Below, one piece after another: positions 9,101-17,212 of a stretch of DNA of 64,000 nt; within the stretch, counting starts at the first letter, position 1, and every line of letters starts with the position of its first letter. The notes under the pieces were generated by a model, which was not told the origin of the DNA, made no database searches, and saw only the letters and a list, made by a program, of their open reading frames with translations. The stretch is taken from the NCBI RefSeq assembly GCF_002850255.1, contig NZ_CP022523.1:940486-1004485 (forward strand), read 5' to 3'. A program made the translations under genes and the position numbers. Source of the DNA: Pseudoalteromonas sp. NC201. GTDB taxonomy: Bacteria > Pseudomonadota > Gammaproteobacteria > Enterobacterales > Alteromonadaceae.

Positions 9101-10084
9101 GGCTTGATGGTAAAAAACCTGCACCATAAAGCTGGCGAGTTCATACTTAGCTTGTTGTTGCAGATCAATTTCACCGGTTGCACTATCTAACCCTGATAAT
9201 TTGTTGAGTAAATGCTGAATATCCGTGGTGAGATCTTGAATTTGTGAGATGAAATATCGAGCCACATGGATCCCGTCAAAAATCGGCACTTGGGCGATTT
9301 TATCGCGCTCTGGAAGGTGCAGCTTTTGATGAAGTGTCGGGGTGTTAACTACTTTGCCTTGGTCGTTATAGCCTGTGGCAAATTGCCCTAAGTTATCCAG
9401 CTTCGTCATGCGCTGTGCTCTGAGCGCTGTTGCATCTCCTGGGGCGGGGCAATGTCTTTCTTCGTCAGCGAGTGGTGTGCCGGTATTTAAGCGTGGATCC
9501 TGCTCATTAAAACCGCCAAACAACAAGATTTGTTCCCACGACCACTGCACTTCGGACCACGCGATTTCTACGCTTACTTCGTTACCATTTAGTTTATGCG
9601 GAACGAGAATACTGCTGGTTGGCTTACAGGTTGCTGCACGCGTGCCTTGCGGTCGAGTGTTTGGCTTATTGGCCGACTTTTTCCAACTTAAAAAGCCTTT
9701 TTGCCAATACAAATTCACATCTGAGAATAGCGCCGGAGCGTCAAAGTCTTCAGGTTCGATAACTTGTAGTTCACGCCATAAATAGCCATCGACATAAATA
9801 TAGATAAATCCGCTGGTTACCGGAGAGGCCGATTGTAGTTGTTGTTCTGGCGTGTCGTATAAAAATGGATAAATGTGAACCAGCTCAATGTCGGCATCGC
9901 TGCTTTGTTGATCTACCGTGTTTGAAGTGTAAAGGGGGACCTTATAATAGCCTTCTTTTGTGCCATCAACCGAGGTGTCTTTGAGCATCAAAGAGACCAC
10001 TTCTTTGTCGCTTGCATAACCCTCAAAAACAAGTTCTCTAAAATTACCGTTAGCATTGGTTTTGGTTGGTAAAGTGTGGCTCAT
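6176..10084 (-). CDS. Large type VI secretion effector, VasX-like, with predicted membrane-inserting C-terminal region
   Basis: The protein has 1302 residues. The N-terminal ~230 residues carry the pattern of the VasX/MIX-type N-terminal region (GFIYIYVDGYLWRELQV near residue 90, then the VQWSWEQ block). Two long coiled coils follow (about 565-665 and 800-862), then hydrophobic segments near 870-890, 1007-1035 and 1045-1065. After the last one comes a LEAWIKACPWG block and a soluble tail of ~200 residues. This order (targeting domain, coiled coil, membrane segments) is that of colicin-like type VI effectors that permeabilise the target inner membrane. Its ATG overlaps the stop of the upstream DUF4150 gene by 4 bp. 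No VgrG or structural type VI genes are in the window, so this is an orphan cargo module. The pore-forming action is inferred, not proven. Confidence 0.82.
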   Translation of the reverse strand: MSHTLPTKTNANGNFRELVFEGYASDKEVVSLMLKDTSVDGTKEGYYKVPLYTSNTVDQQSSDADIELVHIYPFLYDTPEQQLQSASPVTSGFIYIYVDGYLWRELQVIEPEDFDAPALFSDVNLYWQKGFLSWKKSANKPNTRPQGTRAATCKPTSSILVPHKLNGNEVSVEIAWSEVQWSWEQILLFGGFNEQDPRLNTGTPLADEERHCPAPGDATALRAQRMTKLDNLGQFATGYNDQGKVVNTPTLHQKLHLPERDKIAQVPIFDGIHVARYFISQIQDLTTDIQHLLNKLSGLDSATGEIDLQQQAKYELASFMVQVFYHQADSILDKDIEIQGSGETLVESDEDAVDFANKLKDWRTSHLEEDKFFKFLEEKAFQKLARRIAEISDELVEFLNQESLSAGFTECFKDYAYQSDLRFFEAYDLVTDVFLALKPHPAAPLAHLNTDKEFWHELSSGYQGQDFILQCLGQHPTKPAKQITQFLFPKPTGDKLHDYEKAEYDRFALPLTSAKIQKIHAQEAILPQEESEQMGRRLSQVIMGLAGSLFEIPEAAYNLSTHPGTLGEQKAQTREAMDATQHEIAQSEQALINAEREKAKAFKELQEKRAEYEYKKSVLENLTEQEHGMSRAQLDQQLELERARLRELEAKFAKAKVAVSRSRKQVNSFVKVNNAWKKYPFAKLIDAKADVLQPLMRLVDISAPGYLVEVEMRVQDYLNGNFPEGYMPLDPQSRKLAAEKQIKELNQIIRGSNKRKIDVGYRGSKLKLSLEDVLNLNKRLEFLTQSLNQAETITTIESKNKSIAYLIKITGADVSAKSAESTAQAIYDTAVEEAKQYATELDNQHATLKKLSDRLANLQKWQNAAVTESVSGQSLKGGMAGILGIVYIFEVANFRQAFLNWDMSGDRKLVDFMGSIADLAAIHFSTLSMVTEMKVGLPSLRQYQEFQQYKMAKGNLSAVRKFGPEFAKKANIITWTARLNLLASAYSAGLSGFDAYYAFKRGDSGGAAGLSIATAGFVALAVETAPTILATITRGVILNPMSKLGYVGLILVLLGYGIYYLLRDEPLEAWIKACPWGSDAYGGGERDWFGDNPYYCWKTNPEYALHSLYDQLFSPKIVSDVSVVQLHTPSRIYDKVTSKGKFQVAKFNVQIPGHIPESELGYLDIQLDIRPLLAGKPWSSLIAVAPTGQAQTALDYFWQNTNIFVNSSLTGLIIEFEESALYPYFDKFNHSKIQIRMRCRKYPRGKGATIYSGSSQELKLPASERDEEGKIDKPDLWAEQVINVEIEDYGMSPAGVLQRLLN

Positions 10085-11106
10085 CCTATCTTCACCTCTT
10101 CATCGCTTGGTTTACTACTGCCCGACACTTTTATATTGATCTTATTCGTACCGTCTTGGCTTAGTGGTTCTGCGCCAATTACTACATCAAGGCCTGCAGG
10201 AGTGGCACCACCGGGTTGGTTTAATGGTGCGGGGGGCGTATTTTTATTATTAGATACCATTAAATCTCCCTGTCTAACCGCCGGTTTTCCCTCGATGTAA
10301 ACATCAAAGCTGCCTTGCAGAAACTCTGCTTTTTTACCCAATGTTCGACTAGCGATACCTTTTTTATTACCGGGCTGGTCTCCCGTACTTTTTGAAAAGT
10401 TAGACTTGATATTGGCTGCACCGTTACCTTGAATTTTTACTGAGCTGGCAACGCTTGCGGCGTCTGATGAGCGGGCGATGTTGCTATAAGGAATAGGCAC
10501 AACCACTTTGCCTATCTTAGTCAAACATACGTCTACTGTGCTTAACACACCGCCGCTGCCACTATGCACAGCGGTTCTACCGTTAATGAGAACATTGGTA
10601 TTTGAAACGATAGCTGCTTGTCTGGCTTCGGCTTCAAAATCTCTGGCAACATCACTCTCAGTTCCTACTTGCCAACCCAGTTTAAGGGTTACCAAGTCTA
10701 AGAATGCTTGTGGATCGCTAATAGGCAGATTGACATCCATTCCCGTTATTGGCTCAATATGGGGTAGAACAGCCGTTTGGTTTTGTTCATCCCATTGTGG
10801 TGGGTCGATGATGTAGTCAGGAATAAACGCATTGACCATTTGGCCTAAGGTAAAATCGCCGTATTTGGCTCTTTCGATTTCTTCTAAAAAGGCTTGCTCT
10901 CCCGCAGCACGGTCGGGAAATATCGCAATACGGTAGGCTTGTCCCAGCGCTTGATTTCGCTTTGCACTAATATTCAATGGCAGTAAGGCTGGATTGTTGT
11001 GTCGCCAAGAAGCTGAACCTGAGGTTCGTAATTTGGCAGTTTGCGCGTCGACATTGTATTGCACGCTCTGGGCTTCGCTGCCTGCACCGGCGCCGATAAA
11101 GCTCAT
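10081..11106 (-). CDS. DUF4150 PAAR-like spike protein with N-terminal extension
   Basis: The protein has 341 residues. Residues ~166-287 form a DUF4150 (PAAR-like) domain: INGRTAVHSGSGGVLSTVDVC, VPIPYSNIA, KSNFSKSTGDQPGNKKG and VRQGDLMVSNN are all characteristic blocks. PAAR-like proteins cap the VgrG spike and connect effectors to it. The N-terminal ~130 residues carry SASWRHNNPALL and YRIAIFPDRAAGEQAFLEEI. These resemble the WRNNNPGN and FAVFPSPEAG blocks of phage-type virion and peptidoglycan-hydrolase-like proteins. The gene leads the operon and overlaps the effector start by 4 bp, so it probably loads that effector. Whether the N-terminal domain cuts peptidoglycan is unknown. Confidence 0.88.
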   Translation of the reverse strand: MSFIGAGAGSEAQSVQYNVDAQTAKLRTSGSASWRHNNPALLPLNISAKRNQALGQAYRIAIFPDRAAGEQAFLEEIERAKYGDFTLGQMVNAFIPDYIIDPPQWDEQNQTAVLPHIEPITGMDVNLPISDPQAFLDLVTLKLGWQVGTESDVARDFEAEARQAAIVSNTNVLINGRTAVHSGSGGVLSTVDVCLTKIGKVVVPIPYSNIARSSDAASVASSVKIQGNGAANIKSNFSKSTGDQPGNKKGIASRTLGKKAEFLQGSFDVYIEGKPAVRQGDLMVSNNKNTPPAPLNQPGGATPAGLDVVIGAEPLSQDGTNKINIKVSGSSKPSDEEVKIG

Positions 11107-11339
11107 TGTGTTGTCCTTAAATTATTCCTTTAGTCGCAGTTGTATTGATTTCACCTAATACAAATGGCGTAATTTTTCCGCGTTGTCTGCGCTTTGTCAA
11201 AGTGTGAATTATTGTGAGCGTTTATTAACGTGAGCTGTATAAAACAGGTGCGAGTGGCAATGAAGGTGGAAGTGAGTGGATAAACCACCTTACTAATGCA
11301 AAGTGGTTTGGGTCGACTTGGATTGATAAGTTCTGGGAG

Positions 11340-11555
11340 TTAGGCAAAGCTTTCGTTGATGAGTTCTGCGTTATAGCCTGCATTACGAATAATAGCGATA
11401 ACCTCGTCTTCTCCTTTGGTGCTTGAAATTTCAACGATTTTATCGTCTAGGCGGACATTCACTTGCGCTTGGCTATCAGCCGCTTGCATTGCTTCTGTGA
11501 TTGCTTTTACACAGTGACCACAGACCATTTTTTCTACTCTTAGTCTTAACATCAT
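11340..11555 (-). CDS. copZ: CopZ-like copper chaperone (HMA domain)
   Basis: This is a 71-residue single HMA domain with the metal site MVCGHC (Cys12 and Cys15) and the expected beta-alpha-beta-beta-alpha-beta pattern ending IIRNAGYNAELI. CopZ-type proteins carry Cu(I) in the cytosol to CopA or CueR. The gene is divergent from copA and each has its own CueR-type promoter in the 142-bp gap. Two ATGs are adjacent at the start; AAAGGA precedes the first at suitable spacing. The 233 bp beyond its stop, up to the DUF4150 start region at 11107, hold nothing I can identify. Confidence 0.9.
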   Translation of the reverse strand: MMLRLRVEKMVCGHCVKAITEAMQAADSQAQVNVRLDDKIVEISSTKGEDEVIAIIRNAGYNAELINESFA

Positions 11556-11583
11556 TATTTCCTTTGTGGATTAAAGTGCTTGC

Positions 11584-11614
11584 ACTGTGAAGCTTCCCTT
11601 GATGGTAAGGTCAA
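11584..11614 (-). promoter_or_regulatory. CueR-type promoter of copZ
   Basis: On the minus strand, -35 TTGACC and -10 CACAGT are separated by 19 bp. The overlong spacer holds the partly dyad CCTTACC...GGGAAG. A 19-bp spacer with a dyad inside is the hallmark of MerR-family (CueR) activated promoters. Confidence 0.8.
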
Positions 11615-11660
11615 CTACTATTTAACAATAAGCTTCTGTTAGATGAATGAACAATTTTAT

Positions 11661-11691
11661 TTGACCTTACCATGAGGGTAAGGGTTAGTGT
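11661..11691 (+). promoter_or_regulatory. CueR-type promoter of copA-cueR
   Basis: TTGACC and TAGTGT are separated by 19 bp containing the perfect dyad CCTTACC-N5-GGTAAGG, very close to the Escherichia coli copA operator layout. It lies 37 bp before the chosen copA start. Confidence 0.85.
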
Positions 11692-11727
11692 CCAAAAATG
11701 AGAGTTAACGCGTTTGCGGAGATAGAA

Positions 11728-14106
11728 ATGGACAAGGTAATAAAATTTAATGTATCGGGCATGACATGCGCCTCGTGCGTTGGCCGAGTTGAGAAAGCCT
11801 TAGAGAAAGTGTCTGGCGTTGTCAGCGCCAGTGTTAACTTAGCCTTGGAAGCGGTGTCTGTTGAAGGCAGTGCGGAAGTATCGGCGTTGGTGAGTGCGGT
11901 TAAAGATGCTGGCTACAAGGTCAATACCAGTGAAGTGCAATATCAAGTTAAAGGCATGACTTGCGCGTCTTGTGTGAGCCGAGTGGAAAAGGCGGCGCAA
12001 GCATTACCGCAGGTAATTAAAGCCGAGGTCAATTTAGCGACTGAAAAGCTAACCTTAACTTTAGTGGCAGAATTACCGTTCGCTGAAATAGAAGCCAAGC
12101 TTAACGACGCCGGTTACACTGTGGTACAGCCACAAGCTGACTCGGATGAGTTAAGCGAACAAGTGGCCACAACTCCCTTTTATCGCGCTGATTGGTTCCC
12201 AGCAGTGGCGTCACTGACGCTCACCTTACCTATGGTGCTACCCATGTTTGCCATGTTGTTTAACCAAAACTGGATGCTCCCGGCGTGGATGCAATGGGCA
12301 CTGGCAACACCTGTTCAGTTTTATTTTGGTGCGCGTTTTTATCGTGCCGGGTGGGGAGCAATAAAAGCGGGGACGGGGAATATGGATTTGCTGGTGGCCA
12401 TCGGTACCAGTGCAGCGTATGGCCTATCGCTGTATTTGTGGTGGACATTCAGCGGTGAGCATGGCGCTCCACATTTATACTTCGAAAGCAGCAGTGCCGT
12501 GTTGAGTTTGGTGCTGTTAGGTAAGTATCTTGAACACCGAGCCAAGCGGCGTACAACCAGCGCCCTTAAAGCGCTTGAAAGCTTAAGGCCAACATCGGCT
12601 ATGGTCTGGCGTGATAACAGTTGGCAAGAAGTCCCAGCTGCGGCAGTAAAAAGCGGCGAACGACTACTGATCAAACCTGGTGAGCGTATACCGGTTGACG
12701 GCGTTGTAGTTGAAGGTCACTCACAGGTAGATGAAGCGCTTATCAGCGGTGAAAGCGTACCTGTTTATAAAGCACAAACAGATAAAGTTACTGGTGGTTC
12801 GGTGAATCTTGATGGCGTGCTTGAAGTGGATGCAACCAGTGTTGGCGCGGAATCGACACTAGCCAAAATTATTCGTTTGGTAGAGCAAGCACAAGGCGCG
12901 AAAGCACCAGTGCAAGCGTTGGTGGATAAAGTGAGTGCGGTATTTGTACCAGCGGTATTGGTGATTGCGCTCATTACATTTTTTGCATGGGGGCTCAGCA
13001 CAGGAGATTGGCCAACGGGTATTCTGAATGCGGTGGCTGTTCTTGTTATTGCTTGCCCGTGTGCGCTTGGTTTAGCAACACCTGCCGCGATTATGGCAGG
13101 TACTGGCACTGCCGCGCGTTATGGGATCTTAGTAAAGGATGCAGGTGCATTGGAGCAAGCAACTGCCATCGATATGGTAATTTTTGATAAAACGGGCACG
13201 CTTACGGTGGGCAAACCAGAGCTTAGCAATATGCACACTTTTACGTATCATCAAGACGATGTGTTACAGCTGGCGGCATCGTTACAGCAATACAGCGAAC
13301 ACCCGCTTGCCAAGGCGGTGGTAAACAAAGCACAAGAAAAGCAATTGTCATTACTCCCTGTAAGCGACTTTAAAGTGGTAGCGGGTAGAGGCGTTAAAGC
13401 ACAATACCAAGATAAAACAGTCTATTTGGGGAGCGGTTTTTGGATGCAAGAGTTAGGCTTAACTTTGCCTGCGCTACCAGAAGAAATACCCGGTGCTTCC
13501 TTATCTTGGTTAGTAAGCCAAAATAGTGAACTGAGCTGCGAGTTTTTGGCGCTATTTTACTTTACTGACGAGCTTAAAGCTCATGCCTTTACAGCGGTCA
13601 AACAGCTTAAGCAGCAAGGGATCAAAGTTGCAATGTTGACCGGAGACAGCCAAAGTAGTGCACAGTACAATGCTAAATTGCTAGAACTGGACGATTATAA
13701 AGCGCAAGTACTGCCAGAGCACAAAGCTGAGTATATTGCTAATGCCCAACAGCAAGGTTACTGTGTGGCAATGGTCGGCGATGGGATCAATGACGCCCCA
13801 GCGCTGGCACAGGCTGATCTTGGTATCGCAATGGCTACCGGTACGGAAGTGGCGGTAAGCGCGTCGGCAATGACGCTGATGCGTGGCGAGCCAAGCTTAG
13901 TGGCATCTGCTTTAGCGATGGCAAAATTAACCTATCGCAAAATCAAGCAAAATCTATTTTGGGCATTTATCTTTAATGTCATTGGCATTCCATTGGCAGC
14001 ACTGGGTTACCTTAACCCTATTTTTGCAGGTGCGGCGATGGCGGCCAGTAGTTTACTAGTCATTAGCAATGCGTTGTTATTGCAACGTTGGCAACCAAAG
14101 GAGTAA
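11728..14106 (+). CDS. copA: Copper-exporting P1B-type ATPase
   Basis: This 792-residue inner-membrane pump uses ATP to expel Cu(I) (or Ag(I)). Two N-terminal HMA domains carry GMTCASC (Cys14/Cys17 and Cys79/Cys82). The transmembrane metal site is CPC at residues 443-445. The phosphorylation motif DKTGT has Asp487. The SEHP nucleotide-binding motif and GDGINDAP hinge motif are also present. The ATG at 11728 is preferred over 11698: it has a GGAG-like site just upstream and gives the usual short N-terminus. cueR begins 5 bp after its stop, so the pump and its regulator are cotranscribed. Confidence 0.96.
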   Translation: MDKVIKFNVSGMTCASCVGRVEKALEKVSGVVSASVNLALEAVSVEGSAEVSALVSAVKDAGYKVNTSEVQYQVKGMTCASCVSRVEKAAQALPQVIKAEVNLATEKLTLTLVAELPFAEIEAKLNDAGYTVVQPQADSDELSEQVATTPFYRADWFPAVASLTLTLPMVLPMFAMLFNQNWMLPAWMQWALATPVQFYFGARFYRAGWGAIKAGTGNMDLLVAIGTSAAYGLSLYLWWTFSGEHGAPHLYFESSSAVLSLVLLGKYLEHRAKRRTTSALKALESLRPTSAMVWRDNSWQEVPAAAVKSGERLLIKPGERIPVDGVVVEGHSQVDEALISGESVPVYKAQTDKVTGGSVNLDGVLEVDATSVGAESTLAKIIRLVEQAQGAKAPVQALVDKVSAVFVPAVLVIALITFFAWGLSTGDWPTGILNAVAVLVIACPCALGLATPAAIMAGTGTAARYGILVKDAGALEQATAIDMVIFDKTGTLTVGKPELSNMHTFTYHQDDVLQLAASLQQYSEHPLAKAVVNKAQEKQLSLLPVSDFKVVAGRGVKAQYQDKTVYLGSGFWMQELGLTLPALPEEIPGASLSWLVSQNSELSCEFLALFYFTDELKAHAFTAVKQLKQQGIKVAMLTGDSQSSAQYNAKLLELDDYKAQVLPEHKAEYIANAQQQGYCVAMVGDGINDAPALAQADLGIAMATGTEVAVSASAMTLMRGEPSLVASALAMAKLTYRKIKQNLFWAFIFNVIGIPLAALGYLNPIFAGAAMAASSLLVISNALLLQRWQPKE

Positions 14107-14111
14107 ACGTC

Positions 14112-14522
14112 ATGGAAAAACTGATCACAATCGGCGAAGCCGCGCAGCGTACTGGGCTCTCGGCAAAGATGATCCGCCATTATGAAGCAAGCGGGTTACT
14201 AAAGTGCAGCAAACGAAGTGAAGCGGGTTACCGGCTGTACGACTCGCAACAATTACAATTGCTAGGTGTGATAAAGCAAGCACGAAAATTGGGGTTTCCT
14301 ATTGCGCAGATCCAATCTTTACTCGATTTATTACAAAACCCAGACCGTACTAGCCGTGAAGTCAAATCGATAGCGCAGCATCATTTGAATGAGATTGAGC
14401 ATAAAATCAATGAACTTCAGCAAATGCGCGAGACCTTGAAACAGCTGTCGGACAACTGTAGTGGTGACGAAAATGCAAACTGTCCAATTTTAGATGGGCT
14501 TTGCCAAAATAGCCTAAAGTAG
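14112..14522 (+). CDS. cueR: CueR copper-responsive MerR-family regulator
   Basis: The regulator has 136 residues. It starts with the MerR winged helix (ITIGEAAQRTGLSAKMIRHYEASGLL), followed by the dimerisation helix. The C-terminal metal loop has Cys116 and Cys124 seven residues apart (CSGDENANCP), as in CueR Cys112/Cys120, the signature of monovalent copper/silver sensing. It should twist and activate 19-bp-spacer promoters. Three such promoters are visible in this window: copZ, copA and, most interestingly, the cysteine desulfurase operon. Confidence 0.95.
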   Translation: MEKLITIGEAAQRTGLSAKMIRHYEASGLLKCSKRSEAGYRLYDSQQLQLLGVIKQARKLGFPIAQIQSLLDLLQNPDRTSREVKSIAQHHLNEIEHKINELQQMRETLKQLSDNCSGDENANCPILDGLCQNSLK

Positions 14523-14551
14523 CCGAAGGTTAGAATAGCCAAACGTTAAAA

Positions 14552-14579
14552 AGCCAGTCTTTAATGATGAAGACTGGCT
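14552..14579. terminator. Bidirectional terminator between cueR and aminotransferase
   Basis: A 10-bp stem AGCCAGTCTT/AAGACTGGCT with an 8-base loop has a T6 run on the right and an A run on the left, so it works for both convergent transcripts. Confidence 0.85.
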
Positions 14580-14600
14580 TTTTTGTTGTGTAGAATAGCG

Positions 14601-15896
14601 CTAAGCTTCGAGTAATAGTTTTGACTCGGTTAGTGCGAGCAGTGCAGTTTGTAACCTTGGCAGCGCCGCTTCAATTTCACTCGGTGAAATCGTACAAACG
14701 GCAGCGCGATACCAAAGCTGTGACGCTTTAGAACGACAGCCGAAACTGGCAAATGGCACCAGTGCTAATCCTGCGCTATCAATTAAATACCGACTGACTT
14801 GATCTGCATTTTCGAGTACGTTTCCATCGGGGGTTTCCATATTGATGGCGTCGATCTTCAAGGTCATATAAATGCCGGCATTTGGTATAAATGAATCGAT
14901 TGCTATGCCTGCGCCTTTCATATCCTGAACACCCTGATGCAGTACCGCCATTGAGGTTAGTATTTTTTCTTTAAAGCCGGCTAAATAGCTTTGTAGATAG
15001 GCTTCATTTTGAAATAACACCGCGGTGGCAAGTTGCTCTGCCGTTGGAGCCATTGCACCTATATGTTCTTGGATCACCTGCATTTTTGCTATCACTTCGT
15101 GTGGGCCTGTCGCCCACCCAACTCGAATGCCTGTTGCGGCAAAAGCTTTGGTGCCAGCATCAACCACAATTAAGTAAGGCTTGATATCTGGGCAAAGCGA
15201 CGCCGGATGATAATGCTCAACCTCTTGCATTGTCAGCATCCAGTACACTTGGTCGTAGATAACGTAGAGTGGTTTGGCGTTTATCGCTCTGCGGCGCGCG
15301 TTTTCTGCCACAACCATGTCGCAGATTTCACTGAGCTGTTGCTTTGAAAACATGGAGCCATTAGGGTTTTGTGGTGAGCATAAGGTGATAAGGCGCGCAT
15401 CAGATATATGCGCTTGAAGCTGTTCCGCTGTAGGTAAAAACTGATTTGCTTCGCTGGTTTCAATTGGCACGTGCTTGCCACCACACATGGTGGTGTAAAA
15501 CATGTTATTCCAAGAAGGCACAGGGTAGATCACCTTGTCTTCTGCGCTCACTGTGGCGAGCATCGCAGAATACAGCAAAGGTCTTGCACCGCCAGAGATC
15601 AGCATCTCCGTATCTGGGTTGTAGCTGACGTTAAAGCGCTTTTTAGTTTGTTTTGCTACCTCATCGCGAAGTGATAACACCCCCTCAAGCGGGGGATAAT
15701 CGTTATGCTTGTTCTCGTAGGCTTGCTGGATCTGTGCGGTAAGGTAGTCGGGCATCGGAAATTGTTGCGTGTCAAAATCTCCAATGATCAAATCACAAAT
15801 TTCTTTCCCCTTTGCAAGCTGCTCCTGCACGTAAAACTCAAGGTGAATAATGTCCGAGTAATCAAGTGCATTGGCTAAATTTGATAGGTTTTCCAT
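14601..15896 (-). CDS. PLP-dependent class I/II aminotransferase
   Basis: The enzyme has 431 residues with the fold-type I layout. The substrate-binding NPNG segment (CSPQNPNGSMFS near residue 175) precedes the PLP-binding Asp/Tyr block (YVIYDQVYW). The Schiff-base lysine is Lys250 in DAGTKAFAATGIRVGWATGP, and an Arg-containing C-terminal part follows. It is the third gene of the minus operon, 49 bp after the cysteine desulfurase stop. In this setting it could form or use an amino acid matched to the amino-acid oxidase coded on the opposite strand, but specificity cannot be read from the sequence. An alternative is a C-S lyase-like or decarboxylating fold-type I enzyme. Confidence 0.85.
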   Translation of the reverse strand: MENLSNLANALDYSDIIHLEFYVQEQLAKGKEICDLIIGDFDTQQFPMPDYLTAQIQQAYENKHNDYPPLEGVLSLRDEVAKQTKKRFNVSYNPDTEMLISGGARPLLYSAMLATVSAEDKVIYPVPSWNNMFYTTMCGGKHVPIETSEANQFLPTAEQLQAHISDARLITLCSPQNPNGSMFSKQQLSEICDMVVAENARRRAINAKPLYVIYDQVYWMLTMQEVEHYHPASLCPDIKPYLIVVDAGTKAFAATGIRVGWATGPHEVIAKMQVIQEHIGAMAPTAEQLATAVLFQNEAYLQSYLAGFKEKILTSMAVLHQGVQDMKGAGIAIDSFIPNAGIYMTLKIDAINMETPDGNVLENADQVSRYLIDSAGLALVPFASFGCRSKASQLWYRAAVCTISPSEIEAALPRLQTALLALTESKLLLEA

Positions 15897-15945
15897 TGTT
15901 ATATTTTTCTCCTTAAGTATTTGTTCTGGAATAATTTAGTACTAT

Positions 15946-17154
15946 TTAAACGAGTAAAGTTAGCGCTGCGACTTCTCTAACTTTGTTGAGTGCGAAGTCA
16001 ATTTCGGCTTCTGTAGTATGCCTGCCTAGGCTAAAGCGGATGGTTGCCTGTGCCAGTTCATCCGATAGCCCAAGAGCGGTTAATACGTGGCTTGGCGATA
16101 GGTTGCTTGACGAACAAGCTGAGCCGGTACTGACTGAAATGCTTTTCTTTAATAGGCTCAGCATTTTTTTACCGTCGGTGTCATGGAAAGAGACGTTACA
16201 AACATGGGGGAGTCTTTCTTCGCTCATGCCATTGACTTGCACCTGTTGTAGCTCCAATAAACCATCTTCTAGCTTGTCTCTTAGCTGCTCAACTTTGTCA
16301 ATTGCGCCATTGCTCAGTTCTCGCTGGGCAAGTTCTACAGCCTTGGCAAAACCAACAATGCCAGGCACATTTAACGTGCCACCGCGTAGTCCTTGCTCGC
16401 TTCCACCACCGGTGATCTGCGGTATAATATCAACCACTCTATTGCCATGCTGATGTCTTAAATACAGGCCGCCAACCCCTTTAGGGCCATAAATTTTGTG
16501 TGCCGAGCAAGTTAAAATATCAATAGGGCAAGTGGTCAGATTAATATCGACCTTGCCTAGCGCTTGTGTGGCGTCAGACATAAATAGAATGCCATGTTGC
16601 TTTGCAATAAAGGCAATGTCGTCGATTGGATTAATGGTGCCGATTTCGTTATTTGCGTACATCACGGTGATTAAAATCGTTTCAGGCGTGATTGCGGCCT
16701 TCATTGCGTCAATATCAAAGCTGCCATCTGGTAGCGGCTCAAGATAAGAAACGCGAGCGCCTTCCTGTTCTAGATCTCTATGTGTTGCAAGCGTTGCTGG
16801 GTGCTCAATCGACGAAGTAATAATGTGCTTGCCTTTGTGATTACAAGCACGAAACACGCCGCGGATCCCTAAGTTGTTGCTTTCAGTCGCGCCAGAAGTA
16901 AAGATAAAATTTTCAGGTTGTGCACCAAGGGCATCTGCAATTTTTTCACGCGCTTGTTCGACCGCTTTATGGGCGTTCCAGCCATGTAAACCATACATGC
17001 TCGCAGCATTACCAAAGTCGTTACAAAAGTAAGGTAGCATGGCTTGTAACACAGCTTCGTCGCACGGTGTTGTGGCGTTATGGTCTAAATAGATAGGAAA
17101 GCGTAGCGACGCTTCCGTGGTGGACTTACTCTCTAGTGCTGTAATGAGTGACAT
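15946..17154 (-). CDS. Cysteine desulfurase, IscS/NifS group
   Basis: The enzyme has 402 residues. It starts with the YLDHNATTP block and has ATESNN, the PLP-binding lysine Lys220 in CSAHKIYGPKG, and the catalytic Cys347 in the group I loop STGSACSSS. It takes sulfur from cysteine and passes it as a persulfide to an acceptor. No iscU, iscA, hscA or fdx is nearby, so this is not the housekeeping iron-sulfur operon. Its partners are an unknown Cys-containing protein and an aminotransferase. That points (inference) to sulfur delivery for a dedicated product or to repair under copper stress, since the operon has a CueR-like promoter. Confidence 0.92.
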   Translation of the reverse strand: MSLITALESKSTTEASLRFPIYLDHNATTPCDEAVLQAMLPYFCNDFGNAASMYGLHGWNAHKAVEQAREKIADALGAQPENFIFTSGATESNNLGIRGVFRACNHKGKHIITSSIEHPATLATHRDLEQEGARVSYLEPLPDGSFDIDAMKAAITPETILITVMYANNEIGTINPIDDIAFIAKQHGILFMSDATQALGKVDINLTTCPIDILTCSAHKIYGPKGVGGLYLRHQHGNRVVDIIPQITGGGSEQGLRGGTLNVPGIVGFAKAVELAQRELSNGAIDKVEQLRDKLEDGLLELQQVQVNGMSEERLPHVCNVSFHDTDGKKMLSLLKKSISVSTGSACSSSNLSPSHVLTALGLSDELAQATIRFSLGRHTTEAEIDFALNKVREVAALTLLV

Positions 17155-17212
17155 AAAAAATCTCCGTATAAAATTGGGGCAACAGTCAAATTGAAGCGGA
17201 TAAATGCGTGCA

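Noticed and set aside
9375..9785. 136-codon plus-strand frame inside the effector gene
   Set aside because: It lies antisense to well-supported coding sequence with clear family motifs, has no ribosome site and encodes a Ser/Cys-rich sequence typical of a shadow frame.
12765..13109. 114-codon minus-strand frame within copA
   Set aside because: Antisense shadow of the CopA membrane region; Ala/Thr-rich with no start signal.
15983..16453. 156-codon plus-strand frame opposite the cysteine desulfurase
   Set aside because: The minus strand carries all catalytic motifs of the desulfurase here; the plus frame is its complement and resembles nothing.
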